Assembly (NCBI GenBank): GCA_037126765.1
Contig: JBBCBC010000050.1
Location: 806,001-870,000 of the forward strand
DNA from: Stenogyne calaminthoides
Taxonomy: Eukaryota > Streptophyta > Magnoliopsida > Lamiales > Lamiaceae
Length of the DNA stretch: 64,000 nucleotides
Direction of reading: 5' to 3'
Numbering within the stretch: position 1 is the stretch's first letter; each line of letters starts with the position of its first letter. Made by a program: the position numbers and the translations under genes. Of the stretch, positions 24,031 through 34,121 are shown in pieces. Below the pieces are notes generated by a model. It was not told the DNA's origin and did no database searches. It saw nothing but the letters and a program-made list of their open reading frames with translations.

Positions 24031-24258
24031 AGGGGAGTTTAGGGCGCGTGGTCTGACCCACGACCTTCCGTGTCCAGCGCGTGGGACCCACGCGTCATCA
24101 TCACCTATCTTCAATAGGCTCGACAGTCAAGGCGAGTTGTCGTCATCACCCCAATTTCCAAGACTTGCTCATGCGTACTCGAGAAGTTTCCGAGACCTCG
24201 CACATCACACTCAGGATAAGGACAAGAAAGGTACCTCATCCCCCCTTTGCGAGCTCAG

Positions 24259-24278
24259 GGAGACGAGCTAGGGGCTAT
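24259..24278 (+). other. Polypurine tract region of gypsy-1
   Basis: A purine-rich stretch, interrupted by several pyrimidines (GGGAGACGAGCTAGGGGCTA), ends at the LTR start. The shape fits the primer tract of Tat elements. Confidence 0.65.
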
Positions 24279-24927
24279 TGTTGTGGGCATATAACGCGAG
24301 GTCGGGCCAGACCTAGAAAGAAGTAGAAGAGGACCAGACCAAACTTTGCACAAGTATAACACCTCGCCAGAAAGATGGAAGTCAGGGCTCCTCAAGGGCG
24401 AGCTTGCGACCTTGATGCACCTCGCAGGTCGCATATTGGCATGGGTACGGAGCATTAATTGAGGTGGGACCCGTGGCAGGCGAGCAGCGCATGGGACCTT
24501 ACCTAAGAATGACCCTAATCAGAGATGTGTCAGTAAAGGACGGTAATGATGAGTAGCTAGGAGTAGTTAAATGGCTAAATCCCTGATTATCCGGATTTAT
24601 CTCGGGCGACGTCCCAGCGACCTCCGACCTGAGTCACATCAATCTTGTAGCATTTAATGTTTTGCAGAGCCACTTTCGGCCCCTTGTACTTGTATCCGGG
24701 AGAGTGAGCTCCACTCTCCCAAAAACTATAAATATGGGTCATTTATGACCAAGAAATGAGAGAAATTAATACCTTACCAAACCTCTTGCAAATTTATTGC
24801 TCAAACTCTTATTCTCTCAAGCAATCATATAACTTAAATACAATCCATTTTACACATTTATTGTTTGTGTCACTAAGATCACTAAGCCACATCTTAACCC
24901 ATAATCCTCATATTTTAGTGCACAACA
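24279..24927 (+). repeat. 3' LTR of gypsy-1 (649 bp)
   Basis: It starts TGTTGTGGGC after the polypurine tract and ends CACAACA, a perfect 7-bp terminal inverted repeat. TATAAATA at 24727-24734 is the likely U3 promoter. The 5' LTR is outside the window, so the boundaries rest on these termini and on the similar ends of gypsy-2. The bases after the end are GTAAT. Confidence 0.8.
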
Positions 24928-24989
24928 GTAATATTCCCACGTCCTACAAAGATAGACTTATTTTCTATTTTAATATATTGTATAAAGAT

Positions 24990-25819
24990 ATTTTTTTTTT
25001 GAGCAGCCAAAGGAACAAATATATTAATAAAAAGTAATGTGGGGTACAAGGGGTACTCCCACCCTTACAACAATGAGTTTAGGATGAATGAAAAATTGGT
25101 ACGCCTAGTCCAGCCATTACATTTTTCATTACAAATAGCACAAAGCACAAGAAACACAAGAGACTATTACTCAAATCTAGGATTTAATCGCCAATTCCGA
25201 AATGAAATACGACTTACTTTCGAATCTTTTGTCGGCACTCATGCCCAAGTTCTTGCCTTGATGTCTTCAAACACTTTCTTCGGGTCCGGTACCACGTTCC
25301 CTAAAATTCTTTCATTTCTGGAGTTCCAAATAACTCCTGTCCAAATTGTCAAACTAATTTTGTCCTGGTTTTGTGAACCAAGCATCGATAAATGTTGCAA
25401 GAAATGTGAGATTGGTTCATTATGGGGAACCATATCGACACCCGTCCACCTGTAGATCTCGTTCCAAATTTTGGTAGCAAAACTGCAATCGAAAAGGAGA
25501 TGCTGAGACTTTTCAAAATCAGCCCCACATAATACACAATTAAGGTTGCCATCCGTAAGCATGATGTTTCTCTTTGAGAGTTCTTCTTTGGTAGATAATC
25601 TGCTCGTCAATGTCTTCCACACAATAGATTGGGTTCTTCTTGGAGCAAACTGCCCCAAAATGACTTGAACGCCAACCTAGTTGTGTTGTCTTCATCGTCG
25701 TCTTCCGAGTTGCACGAACTTAGGTACACCACTTTGGTCGAAAAGATCCCATTGTCCATCTTCTTCCAGCTCTATAGATCAGATTTTGTATTGTCTAGTT
25801 TAATCCTATTGATACAAAG
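24990..25819 (-). mobile_element. 5'-truncated LINE, with RT zinc-binding domain
   Basis: On the minus strand the element ends in a poly(A) run (poly(T) at 24991-25000). It keeps the end of ORF2, with the zinc-binding RT domain zf-RVT (PF13966) at 25658-25239: CVLCGADFEKSQHLLFDC and KIWNEIYRWTGV show the CxxC...H...C pattern. A stop lies just upstream of this stretch and the RT is gone, so it is dead. ATAAAGAT at 24982-24989 and 25820-25827 flanks the element and is a likely target duplication. Confidence 0.8.
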
Positions 25820-25827
25820 ATAAAGAT

Positions 25828-26356
25828 TGTTAAGGCTTTCCTCTTCCCTTATTCTCAACCTACGCCTCCACTTCAAATCCCAAACCCACCTCCCTCATCC
25901 CAATGTCTCATCTCACTAATTTTAGTCCCCTTCTGTGTACTCAATCTATAAACCCTCACAAAACACTCATCAAGAGAAAGTCTCTCCAGCCCATATATCT
26001 AACCTAGTATTTACCCCATCTCCCACAACCATACTTGTTATTACTATACTGAAGCTACAAGAGACAAGTATATCTCGTAATTAGTTACATACTTAATATG
26101 ATATATTGTGTACATCCTTGTTTTCTATTTTCATTAATTGCATAAAGACATAAGAGCAAAATACAAAAAATTAATATTTTTATTATAATAATTTTTTATT
26201 TTTTTTTAAATTGTAAATTTATTTATGTGGGATGTAGAACTCCATTTTATCCTCTAAAGTAAATTTCAAATTGGCAATTTTGGAATAATATATTTATTAA
26301 AAAAACATCGCCTTTATCCAATTACAATTTACACCAGTCATGCTCTCTTCCCAACC
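25828..26356. other. Intergenic region before the PPR gene
   Basis: AT-rich with no convincing coding signal or repeat structure. It should contain the PPR gene promoter; I see no clear TATA box at a fixed distance. Confidence 0.5.
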
Positions 26357-27772
26357 ATGGCATCGACCTTCCACTTTTGCGGAATTTCCCCCCTTCAATT
26401 CCCCCTTCTTCTTCCCCACAACTCAATCCATCGACCAAAATTCACTCTATTCGCGACGCCCATCAAAGAAAAGCACAATCTTTACGGACACACCAGTAGC
26501 AGAAAATTGCAAGTCCAGGAATTCCTTGAATCTGTAATTACAGAGCCATCTTCAGAAAAGCTTGATAGAATTGTAGAAATTCAAACCATTTCTGAATTCA
26601 ATCATCTACTCATGTCTTTGGTTTCAGGCGACGAATTTGAACTGGCGTTGAAGCTGAATGCCAGTTTATCATCTTTGGGATTTTTCCCAGATGGTTGGAC
26701 ATACTCAATTTTGGTTAACTGCTATTGCAAGAAAAATCAACCAATCGAAGCGAAAAGCGTTGTATACAGCATGGTGGAAGAAGGGTTCTCACCCAATGTT
26801 TTTACTTTCACTACATTGATCAATTCGCTCTGCGAAAATGGAAGACTGAAAGATGCATACGAGGTGTTCGACTTAATGTCTGAGATAGAATGCGAGCCCA
26901 CAATTAACACGTACAACTGTTTGATGAAGGGGTTGTGCTACGTTGGGAGAGTGGAGGAAGCTTACGACTTGTTTGGAAGCATCAAACAATCGGCCCTGAA
27001 ACCCGATATCTACACTTACACCGCGATGATGAACGGGTTCTGCAAAGTTGGGAGAACGAACGAGGCATTGGAGTTGCTCTACGAAGCTCTGGATATGGGG
27101 TTGGAGCCCAATGTGGTGACGTACAACACTCTGTTCAATGCATACTTCAAAGAGGGGAAGCCGTTGCGCGGTTTTGGCCTGTTGAGGCGAATGAAATCGG
27201 AGAATTGTGAACCCGATTACATTTGCTACACAACGTTCTTTCACGGCCTGTTAAAGTGGGGTAAAACGAATGCAGCTTTGAGGGTGTATAAGGAAATGGT
27301 GAGACTCGGTTTTTGCGTGGACGAGAGGATGATGAACACGATGGTTCGATGTTTATGCAGGGGTTCGAGAAAAGAGAAAGGGATGCTGAAAGATGTGTAC
27401 AATGTGTTTGATGAAATGAAGAAGGGGGATTACACTATTTATCAAGATGCATATGAGCTTTTGATTGAAGCTTATTGTAGGGGGAGAGAAATGGAGAAGG
27501 TTTTTGGGATGTTGAGTGAGATGATTCGGGTCGAGTATTCGCCCAAGACATTCACTTTCAACGTCGTTATTTACGGGCTTTGTCGTTGTGGAATGGTTGA
27601 GAAGGCGTTGGAGGTTTTGATGATGATGCATAAAGATAGAAAGGGTGGGGGGATTCCTTTTGATGTGTTGATTGATGAGTTGAATCAACGAGGAAGATTG
27701 TTAGAGGCTTGTTGTGTTTATGGGGTGGCGATTAAAAGAGATGTCGTGCCTAAAAAGAAGCCAAGACAGTAA
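26357..27772 (+). CDS. P-class pentatricopeptide repeat protein, organellar, 471 aa, intronless
   Basis: The protein opens with a Ser/Phe/Pro- and base-rich, acid-poor stretch (about residues 1-50) typical of a mitochondrial or plastid targeting peptide. It then has about nine 35-residue PPR motifs between roughly residues 75 and 455, for example WTYSILVNCYCKKNQPIEA, FTFTTLINSLCENGRLKDA and YTYTAMMNGFCKVGRTNEA. The lack of E/DYW extensions and the even 35-aa spacing place it in the P class, whose members bind organellar RNA in a base-specific way and stabilise, splice or help translate it. The first ATG with a transit-like sequence is used. The absence of introns is normal for the family. I cannot name the orthologue or the RNA target. 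It faces the EF-P gene tail to tail, 473 bp apart. Confidence 0.93.
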   Translation: MASTFHFCGISPLQFPLLLPHNSIHRPKFTLFATPIKEKHNLYGHTSSRKLQVQEFLESVITEPSSEKLDRIVEIQTISEFNHLLMSLVSGDEFELALKLNASLSSLGFFPDGWTYSILVNCYCKKNQPIEAKSVVYSMVEEGFSPNVFTFTTLINSLCENGRLKDAYEVFDLMSEIECEPTINTYNCLMKGLCYVGRVEEAYDLFGSIKQSALKPDIYTYTAMMNGFCKVGRTNEALELLYEALDMGLEPNVVTYNTLFNAYFKEGKPLRGFGLLRRMKSENCEPDYICYTTFFHGLLKWGKTNAALRVYKEMVRLGFCVDERMMNTMVRCLCRGSRKEKGMLKDVYNVFDEMKKGDYTIYQDAYELLIEAYCRGREMEKVFGMLSEMIRVEYSPKTFTFNVVIYGLCRCGMVEKALEVLMMMHKDRKGGGIPFDVLIDELNQRGRLLEACCVYGVAIKRDVVPKKKPRQ

Positions 27773-28245
27773 TGTTTATATTAATATACCCATATTTTTT
27801 TATTTTGTACGAAATCCATTGCCAAAATTGGCGAATGGACTATGAATAATGAGATTTTTTTCCACAAAAAAGTTGGAAGCATGATTTTACTATTCTCTTT
27901 TAGAAGGAAACAGCAAATACTGGCTAGATGACCAAGCAAATTGTAAAGAACAAGCATCAATCTGTATTTATCACATGAACCCGTGTTCAAAATTGAAGTA
28001 AATAAACTATATGAGTGGAATATAAAACTTTAAGAAAAGGAGGATTTTGTTCTGCTGTATTTGAACTGTCTATCCTCTTCGATTCTAAACATACTGATAA
28101 TTTCTAAATGATGTAAACGATGCTCCCATTACAAAAAGAATGTGCTAAAAGCTCCTCCAGGATGAAACCCTTTAAAAACAAGGGGAAAGAAGATGCCGGA
28201 TTTCCAAAAACATTGAGGCCAACTAAATGATGATATTGAAGAAAG
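27773..28245. other. Spacer between convergent PPR and EF-P genes
   Basis: It holds the 3' UTRs of both genes. It is AT-rich with no other coding signal. Confidence 0.5.
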
Positions 28246-31200
28246 CTATGCACGGCTCATGTACTGCCCAGTTCTAGTATCAACCACAATTACCTCGCCA
28301 AAGTCTATGAACAATGGAACGGAAACCACAGCACCTGTATCAACAGTAGCAGGCTTTGTTCCTCCTGCAACCGAATAGAAACCAGAGACGAGTAATAAAC
28401 ACACGAGGCAAACAGCTAAAGCGCGATGAGACCAGTTTCATTTCCAATGGGTGCTCTTCCCCACATTTTCATCCATTAAATAAATATAAGTAAAAATAAT
28501 CTAAGATTACCTTGAGCTGTGTCACCCTTCAGACCAGGATCAACTTCAACCACGGTCAATTTCACGTTGATGGGGAGTTCGAAATCGATGACCTATAGCA
28601 ATGCCAGTTGTCAGTTTTTAACGTAAGCATAACATACAATTGAGGTTCGAACTGCAGAAACTAGAGTTAAAACTAACCTTCCCCTTCCAGAATAAGACAT
28701 TACAGTCCATGCCTTCTTTCAGCCACTTAGTTCTATCTCCAATATCTACCTCATTAAGACGAACTTCTTCATATGTATTCTGGAACATGTAATTCATGAG
28801 GGGGGCATTAATAATTGCCGCATCAAATTAGACTACTTGACCTGTTCAGATAAAAAGCTGGATGGAAAGTGATGTTGTCTTGGTATGAGCATCATGTGCA
28901 TGGAAGAATTCAGTAATCAACATCAGGATCAATCAGATAATGAAAAGTGAAAACAATCAATTTTGGACTACATTATATCAAACAGAAGATACAAAATGGT
29001 GATGTTTTCGAATAACCAGCCAAGCCGAGAAGATAATGAGTCCCATAGTTTTGAAAGGCGCGCCAGAGGCGAGAGGCGGCCAAGGCTATAGGTCCTTCGC
29101 CTTTTTTATATTTTTGAGGCGAGGCTGGACAGGCGCGCGCCTCAGGTCGCCTTTTGTCCCTTGTGTGAGGCGACCGAGGCGCGCCCGATCCTACAAACGT
29201 GTTTTGGTCACTCTTTTATAATTTTACAAACACTTTTAGGTCATTTTTTTTAGACTAACATTTTTAGAGTTTTAAAAAGATAAAACATATAAAAATTAGA
29301 ATAAAACATAAAACTAGGGTTTTGAAATTCAAAACACATCCAAGTCTGACTCTGCCGTCTCTCTTCAAAATCTGCCCGCTCCTCTCTTGGTGCTGATGAG
29401 CCCACTTATGAAACAAGAGGGAAGAGATCATCAACAAAAGGTAGTTCAAGTGCTAGACCACCGCCACCTAAAGGTAAGGGAAAACAAGTAAGGAAGAATG
29501 TCAAAGGCTCATCTTTAAGACTTAGAGATGAAGATGAAGTTGAGGAAGATGAAGTTGAAGTTGAGGAAGAGGAAGAGGAAGAGGAAGAAGAATACATTGA
29601 TGATGATGATCAATTTGACAATGGGTAGGAGGAGGGCTTTGATTTTGATGAGGATTGAGTCACTTGACTAATCACTATTGGACATCTTAATTGCTGTTTT
29701 TTTTTTTTTTTAATATTTGTTGGTTTGTGTGTGTGAAATGAAGTCTATCTTCACTAATTTAGACATTTAATATCAATTTCATGTTTACATTATGTTAATA
29801 TGTGGCTTTATGTGTTTTACTATATGAGAATATGTGTGAATTAAGTATATAAGATCATAAAATGTTGTTTGGGAGAATATGTAGGAGAGGTGCGCCCAAG
29901 GTGTGCGCCTTGCGCCTCGGGCGTCGGAGCACCCCTTGCACCTTTTTGCTCCTTGCGCCTTTAAAACTATGATGAGTCCGGTACATGGGATTTCACTTCA
30001 ATTTGAAGAATTTAACCTCATTTCCTCTGCAAATTTTCTCGATAATTTACTGGATAGTAGGAGATTGAGAGGATATTTTAGCAAAATAAATAAAATGATT
30101 GCATTTTCTTTTACAAACACTACTTTTACAAAGGCAATTCTGTTACACTACCAACTTTTACTTATAAGTAATTTTATCACAATCTCTAATTTAAACACTC
30201 ATTGAAAGTATAAATGACTTACCAAGTCCATGAAAACATACTGGGAACCATCCTTGTAAGTGAATTGCTTGGTTTCTTTGGATACATCAGCCTCTTCTAA
30301 CTGTCAAAAGAGCAGAATGGAAAATACCATTAGCACTCAAATCACAAATATTTCATTTTGTCTTGGGACGCTGTTAAAAGTTTTCCGAGCTAATTTTATG
30401 GATTGAATTTTGGACAGGTTGAAATCCTTGCACCATAAAACTTATACTGGAACAAATTTAAGCAAAAAAAATACTTATTATATAACAAGATTAAGAAAGA
30501 TGGCAAAGTCTTCAGCTTAATTGAACATCAGAGTTAAGTACATTACAACCTTTATGAATTTGTCAAATTTCCACCTACATATCAATTTGTTAAGTACAGT
30601 TCGATCTATTGAACCTCCATATATTATAGCTGGACTTCAATGAAGTATTCCAGTTTCATAAATAAAAAGACCAAACATAGAAACTTGCAGTTAAAAAGAT
30701 AGGAATCCAGCAAAATTATAAAGGTGCCCAGTTACCACAAATTTGTGATTACGAAGTTGCATTTAGTAACAAATTATTCTCTTGTACTCAAATCACTATT
30801 GACGTTAATTTCAGAAATTAACAGGAAATAAGACTATAAAATCCAACAGCTGGAGTAATTACCTTACTCCCAGCTCTGAAAGTTTTCTCAACTTGGTTTC
30901 CAGTCACAAAATTTCGCAATCTGGTCCTTACAAATGCTGCCCCTTTTCCAGGTTTCACATGGAGAAACTCTACACAATGCCCAAAAAAACAAAACAAAAT
31001 CCATAAAAAATTAAAAAATGCAATCAACTGAAAGAAAACACCGCAAGGAATTTGATTCTAGAAATTTCACCACAAGTTATCAAAGAAGGAAAACGACAAC
31101 TAGTGGCCAAAATTAGGAGGAATTACCAATAACTTTCCAGGGGCTTCCATCCACTTCAATGGTAAGTCCTATTTTTATGTCGTTGCTGGTAATTGCGTAT

Positions 31201-31506
31201 ATTCCTGTAAACACAAATCAACAACATATACAAATGAAATGTATGAAATACGCTAAAGCTAGTTGAAAATTGAATTAATGAGGTACGACTAACTGGGGAA
31301 AGTGGAGAGTCGGCGGGGAAATCTGTGCTGCGAGGGGAGAAGCAAGCGGTTGGGACTGTAGGAAAGAGAAGAAGACGGCGGCCGGAAACACGGAGTTTTG
31401 AAACCGGAGATTCCCGCCATTGTGGGAATCGGATTCCCTGGAATGAGATTGGAAAAATGGCGAGGCGCAGAGCAAATACCTTCGTCGGATAAGGAAGAAG
31501 AAACAT
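28246..31506 (-). CDS. EFP: Plastid translation elongation factor P, 7 exons, 261 aa
   Basis: Exons (minus strand) are 31506-31287, 31204-31127, 30969-30863, 30300-30223, 28779-28678, 28592-28511 and 28364-28246. All junctions are GT-AG and the 786-bp sum keeps one frame. The product has a Ser/Arg/Pro-rich N-terminal transit peptide of about 75 residues, then the mature EF-P start (YAITSNDIKIG). Next come the KOW-like domain with the loop PGKGAAFVRTRLRN, whose Lys corresponds to the residue modified in bacteria, the middle OB domain (EEADVSKETKQFTYKDGSQY, LKEGMDCNVLFW) and the C-terminal OB domain ending VVDTRTGQYMSRA. EF-P binds stalled ribosomes and promotes peptide bond formation at poly-proline stretches. 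The eubacterial form plus transit peptide indicates the chloroplast stroma. Two donors are possible for exon 1 (after 31287 or nearby), changing one residue. Intron 4 holds a 928-bp hAT-type element. Confidence 0.94.
29044..29971 (+). mobile_element. hAT-type non-autonomous transposon in EF-P intron 4
   Basis: Ends are CATAGTTTTGAAAGGCGC and the inverse complement CATAGTTTTAAAGGCGC, flanked by the perfect 8-bp duplication ATGAGTCC (29036-29043 and 29972-29979), which is diagnostic of hAT. Both subterminal regions are packed with GCGCC/GGCGC motifs. The interior (about 29380-29640) still reads as the acidic C-terminal tail of a transposase-like protein (a PPPPKGKGKQ stretch, then a long Glu/Asp run) ending at TAG near 29626. 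It is probably a deletion derivative that moves with a transposase made elsewhere. Confidence 0.85.
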
Positions 31507-31609
31507 TTTTTTTTTAATATTTTTATATTTAGTTATATATTTTTATTTATTTATTGTCAACAGCGGGTCCACCGGGATTTTTCTTGAAAAATAAAATAAA
31601 ATAAAGAGC

Positions 31610-31835
31610 GGGTCTCATGTGCACCCAAGTGCATCGTACACTCATAATGCATTTTAAAAGCGTGCGACTATACAAAACATAAACATACAACTATTACAAA
31701 CAAAAGCATGCAACTACGTTCCCATATTAACAGTTGCACCTTTCTATATAAATAAATCACATTTTTTAGCATAATAAATTGCACGCTTCTAAAATGCACA
31801 ATGAATGCACAATGCACCCGGATGATTACAAGACC
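31610..31835. repeat. MITE-like inverted repeat upstream of EF-P
   Basis: The left end (GGGTCTCATGTGCACCCAAG) and the inverse complement of the right end share many bases over about 55 bp, closing on the common motif GCGTGC. I could not define a target duplication, so family and exact borders are open. Confidence 0.5.
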
Positions 31836-31928
31836 TAGCCTAAAATAAAAGTACGATGAGATAAAAGTAAGACAGGATAAAAAAGAGGTTAGATTAACAA
31901 AATAAAACTACAAGAACATAATTAAAAT

Positions 31929-32168
31929 GACAAAAACTTGTATAGACCTGGTTCATGCTATGAACTCGGTTATATAAGTATCACTGTTATATACAAAAAT
32001 TCTCACTGTTATGTATAAAAACTATCATTGTTATGAACAAAAACAATCACTGTTTAGAAAATGTTTTATATTTTTAAACAGTGAAAGTTTTTGTGCATAA
32101 CAGTGATAGTTTTTATACATAACAGTGATAGAGTTCATGTGTGAATGTGGTTCACATGAGTGTTAGTC
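31929..32168 (+). mobile_element. 240-bp hairpin MITE with 9-bp target duplication
   Basis: The perfect 9-bp direct repeat AATTAAAAT (31920-31928 and 32169-32177) flanks an element that starts GACAAAAAC and ends GTTAGTC. Inside, copies of CACTGTTATGTATAAAAACT face their inverse complements across a centre near 32055, so the whole unit folds on itself. Relatives lie at 44833-45022, 56083-56281 and 57700-57933. A 9-bp duplication points to the Mutator superfamily. Confidence 0.8.
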
Positions 32169-33809
32169 AATTAAAATTAAAATGTACAGCGCAAAATAAA
32201 AATGAAAAAGTCAAATAGGTTATAAGCTTCTTCTTTTTTTTTGAGCGCAAACAGGTTATAAGCTAAAACCTTCATAATGAGTGTTTTTGATAACGATGCA
32301 CACTTGTACGAGACGATCTTATAGTGAAACGGGACATAAATTGAACATTGACGGATTAACATTTTGGAAGGAGTGAATGTCATTTGTGCTTAATTGTACC
32401 TCGTCTCATATGAATTTTTGTCTTTCATAATTTATTAGCCTTTTTTAAATATTTTTATTTTTATTAGCCTTCAATAAGCTTTCTTTAAGGCTCTATTTGA
32501 ATAGGGAGGATTTGAAAAATAATACATGTAAAAATGCATATATTTCAAAACATGAATGGTTAAGAGATGAGGAAAGAGATAGGAAGAAAGTAAGGGGGGA
32601 GAAAGAGGAGGATATTTCACACGATTAGGTTTCGATGATGATTTGAAATCCCTCAATTTTTAACTAGCTACTCAAATTTAAATATTTATAAATTCATTTG
32701 AGAGTGGTGATTTGTGTATGAAATTCAACCATCCAAATGGAGTCTAAACTTATTGATCTGTCACCTGTGAGTCTAGTTTAATTGGGCCGTATTCATAGCG
32801 AATATTTGGTCTTGTTTGGCCCCGGCGACGGTGCAGCCACCATGAGTAGGTCCAATTCTACGTGGGCCTCTTTAATGGAAAATGAAAATTAAGGGCCAAT
32901 GAGTGCCAAAAAGAAACAAACAAATGCCAATTTTAAACAAAACAGGGCCAGTTTGGAGAATGGATTAGGTGATTGGCGACGTCAGCATAAGTAGAAGATG
33001 ACGGCATGAAGCACTAAGGGGGTGATTGAATTGGAGCAACAATTATACTGAAGGGGGTAATGATGATTGCTTGAAGAAGCAGCGTCCACCAAACACGACG
33101 TTAAGGGTCGCTATCCCAGCTGGCACTCAAATTCTATGAATGCCGCCGAGGATATTCTCGTAAATTTCAGCTCCCAGAATCTCTGTTCCATGCGAATTTC
33201 CTCTTTTTTGTTGGATTGGATAAAAAGGGAAACCTCTACTGCCCCAATTATTCTTCCCTTTTTCCTTTTTTTGATCTTTTCTTTTTATTTTTTAAATAAC
33301 TATATATGTGTGTGTTTTTCTTTCTAATTTTTAAGTTTAAAGCTGTCTTTTGTAAATGCTAAATTGAAACTTTGGAAAGTGTGTAAATAATATATATAAT
33401 ACTAATATAAATTAATCAAAATGACACTAAACATTAATGAAAACAGAGAGAAAATTGAATGAAAATCTAAGAAGATATCATTTGGAGTATATTACAAAAC
33501 TATAAATGCAACTATAGAATTAATTTGTTAAAGTGTGTTTGGGTGACACTTGAAAAAAGGTCCTTACCAAATTCGAAATCTATATTTTATTATAGTAAAA
33601 GCTAGTATAACTTATAAGTCACGATTATGAGTGAGATTTGTAAATAATCCAAATATTTCGGTGTGTGATTACGAAATTCAGTGACAACAGATTTCTAATT
33701 TACGAAATATGAAATAAGTACATTTTTTAACAGAAAAAAAGAAAAATAAAAGAGGCAAAGCGGCGAAGAAAATTGAAGAACCTCAACTGAAGTTTTCAAA
33801 GACTGATGT

Positions 33810-33817
33810 TGCATGCA
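33810..33817. promoter_or_regulatory. RY motif (TGCATGCA) in the VAL upstream region
   Basis: The palindrome contains CATGCA, the core bound by B3 domains of the VAL/ABI3 group. It lies about 305 bp before the VAL start codon, likely in or near the transcribed leader. Occurrence by chance is possible for an 8-bp motif. Confidence 0.4.
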
Positions 33818-34121
33818 TATTCCGGCCTGATCTTGCCCCCCGCCGCCGCCGATCGAGCTGCAGGAATATTCCTCCGCCGCGACCTTCTACAGTGAGAAGC
33901 CTGAGTTGTAGTCAAACAGTAAAGCCCACATTTGGACCAATCATAGCACCTCTGCTCGTGCGAAAAGAAATCATTATAACTGTAATTTGGTAAGTTTCCA
34001 CTTCCCAATTTCAATTATTAATTTTCCATAAATCAATTTCTTAGCTTAGTTGCCTGCCATTTGTTTAGGTTCACTTATTGTGCAGAGTTGTTTCGATTTT
34101 GCTTTTTTTCCCACTTTGAAA

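Larger units (their letters stand above)
8135..24927 (+). mobile_element. Ty3/gypsy Tat-type retrotransposon (gypsy-1), interrupted by two copia insertions
   Basis: The visible parts are most of pol (8135-11008), an 80-bp tandem array, an antisense gene (23863-21091), a polypurine tract and the 3' LTR (24279-24927). Copia B removes 11373-20553 from its continuity, and copia A separates it from its own 5' LTR, gag and protease, which must lie left of the window. The second, archaeal-type RNase H domain and the antisense gene between pol and the 3' LTR are hallmarks of the Tat clade (Retand, Grande, Cinful relatives). The LTR termini TGTTGTG and CACAACA form a perfect inverted repeat. Confidence 0.9.
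31507..34121. promoter_or_regulatory. Shared upstream region of divergent EF-P and VAL genes
   Basis: 2.6 kb between the two start codons. It contains two small inverted-repeat elements (31610-31835 and 31929-32168). GGGCC/GGCCC motifs occur near 32784, 32864 and 32893. A probable 5' UTR exon of VAL ends at a donor G|GTAAGT near 33988, with its acceptor before 34080. The rest is AT-rich with no coding signal. Confidence 0.5.

Noticed and set aside
26873..27244. 123-codon ORF opposite the PPR gene
   Set aside because: It lies wholly within the PPR coding sequence on the other strand and has no recognisable motif.
29406..29597. Ser-rich ORF on the minus strand
   Set aside because: It is the complement of the Glu/Asp-coding run of the hAT transposase remnant.
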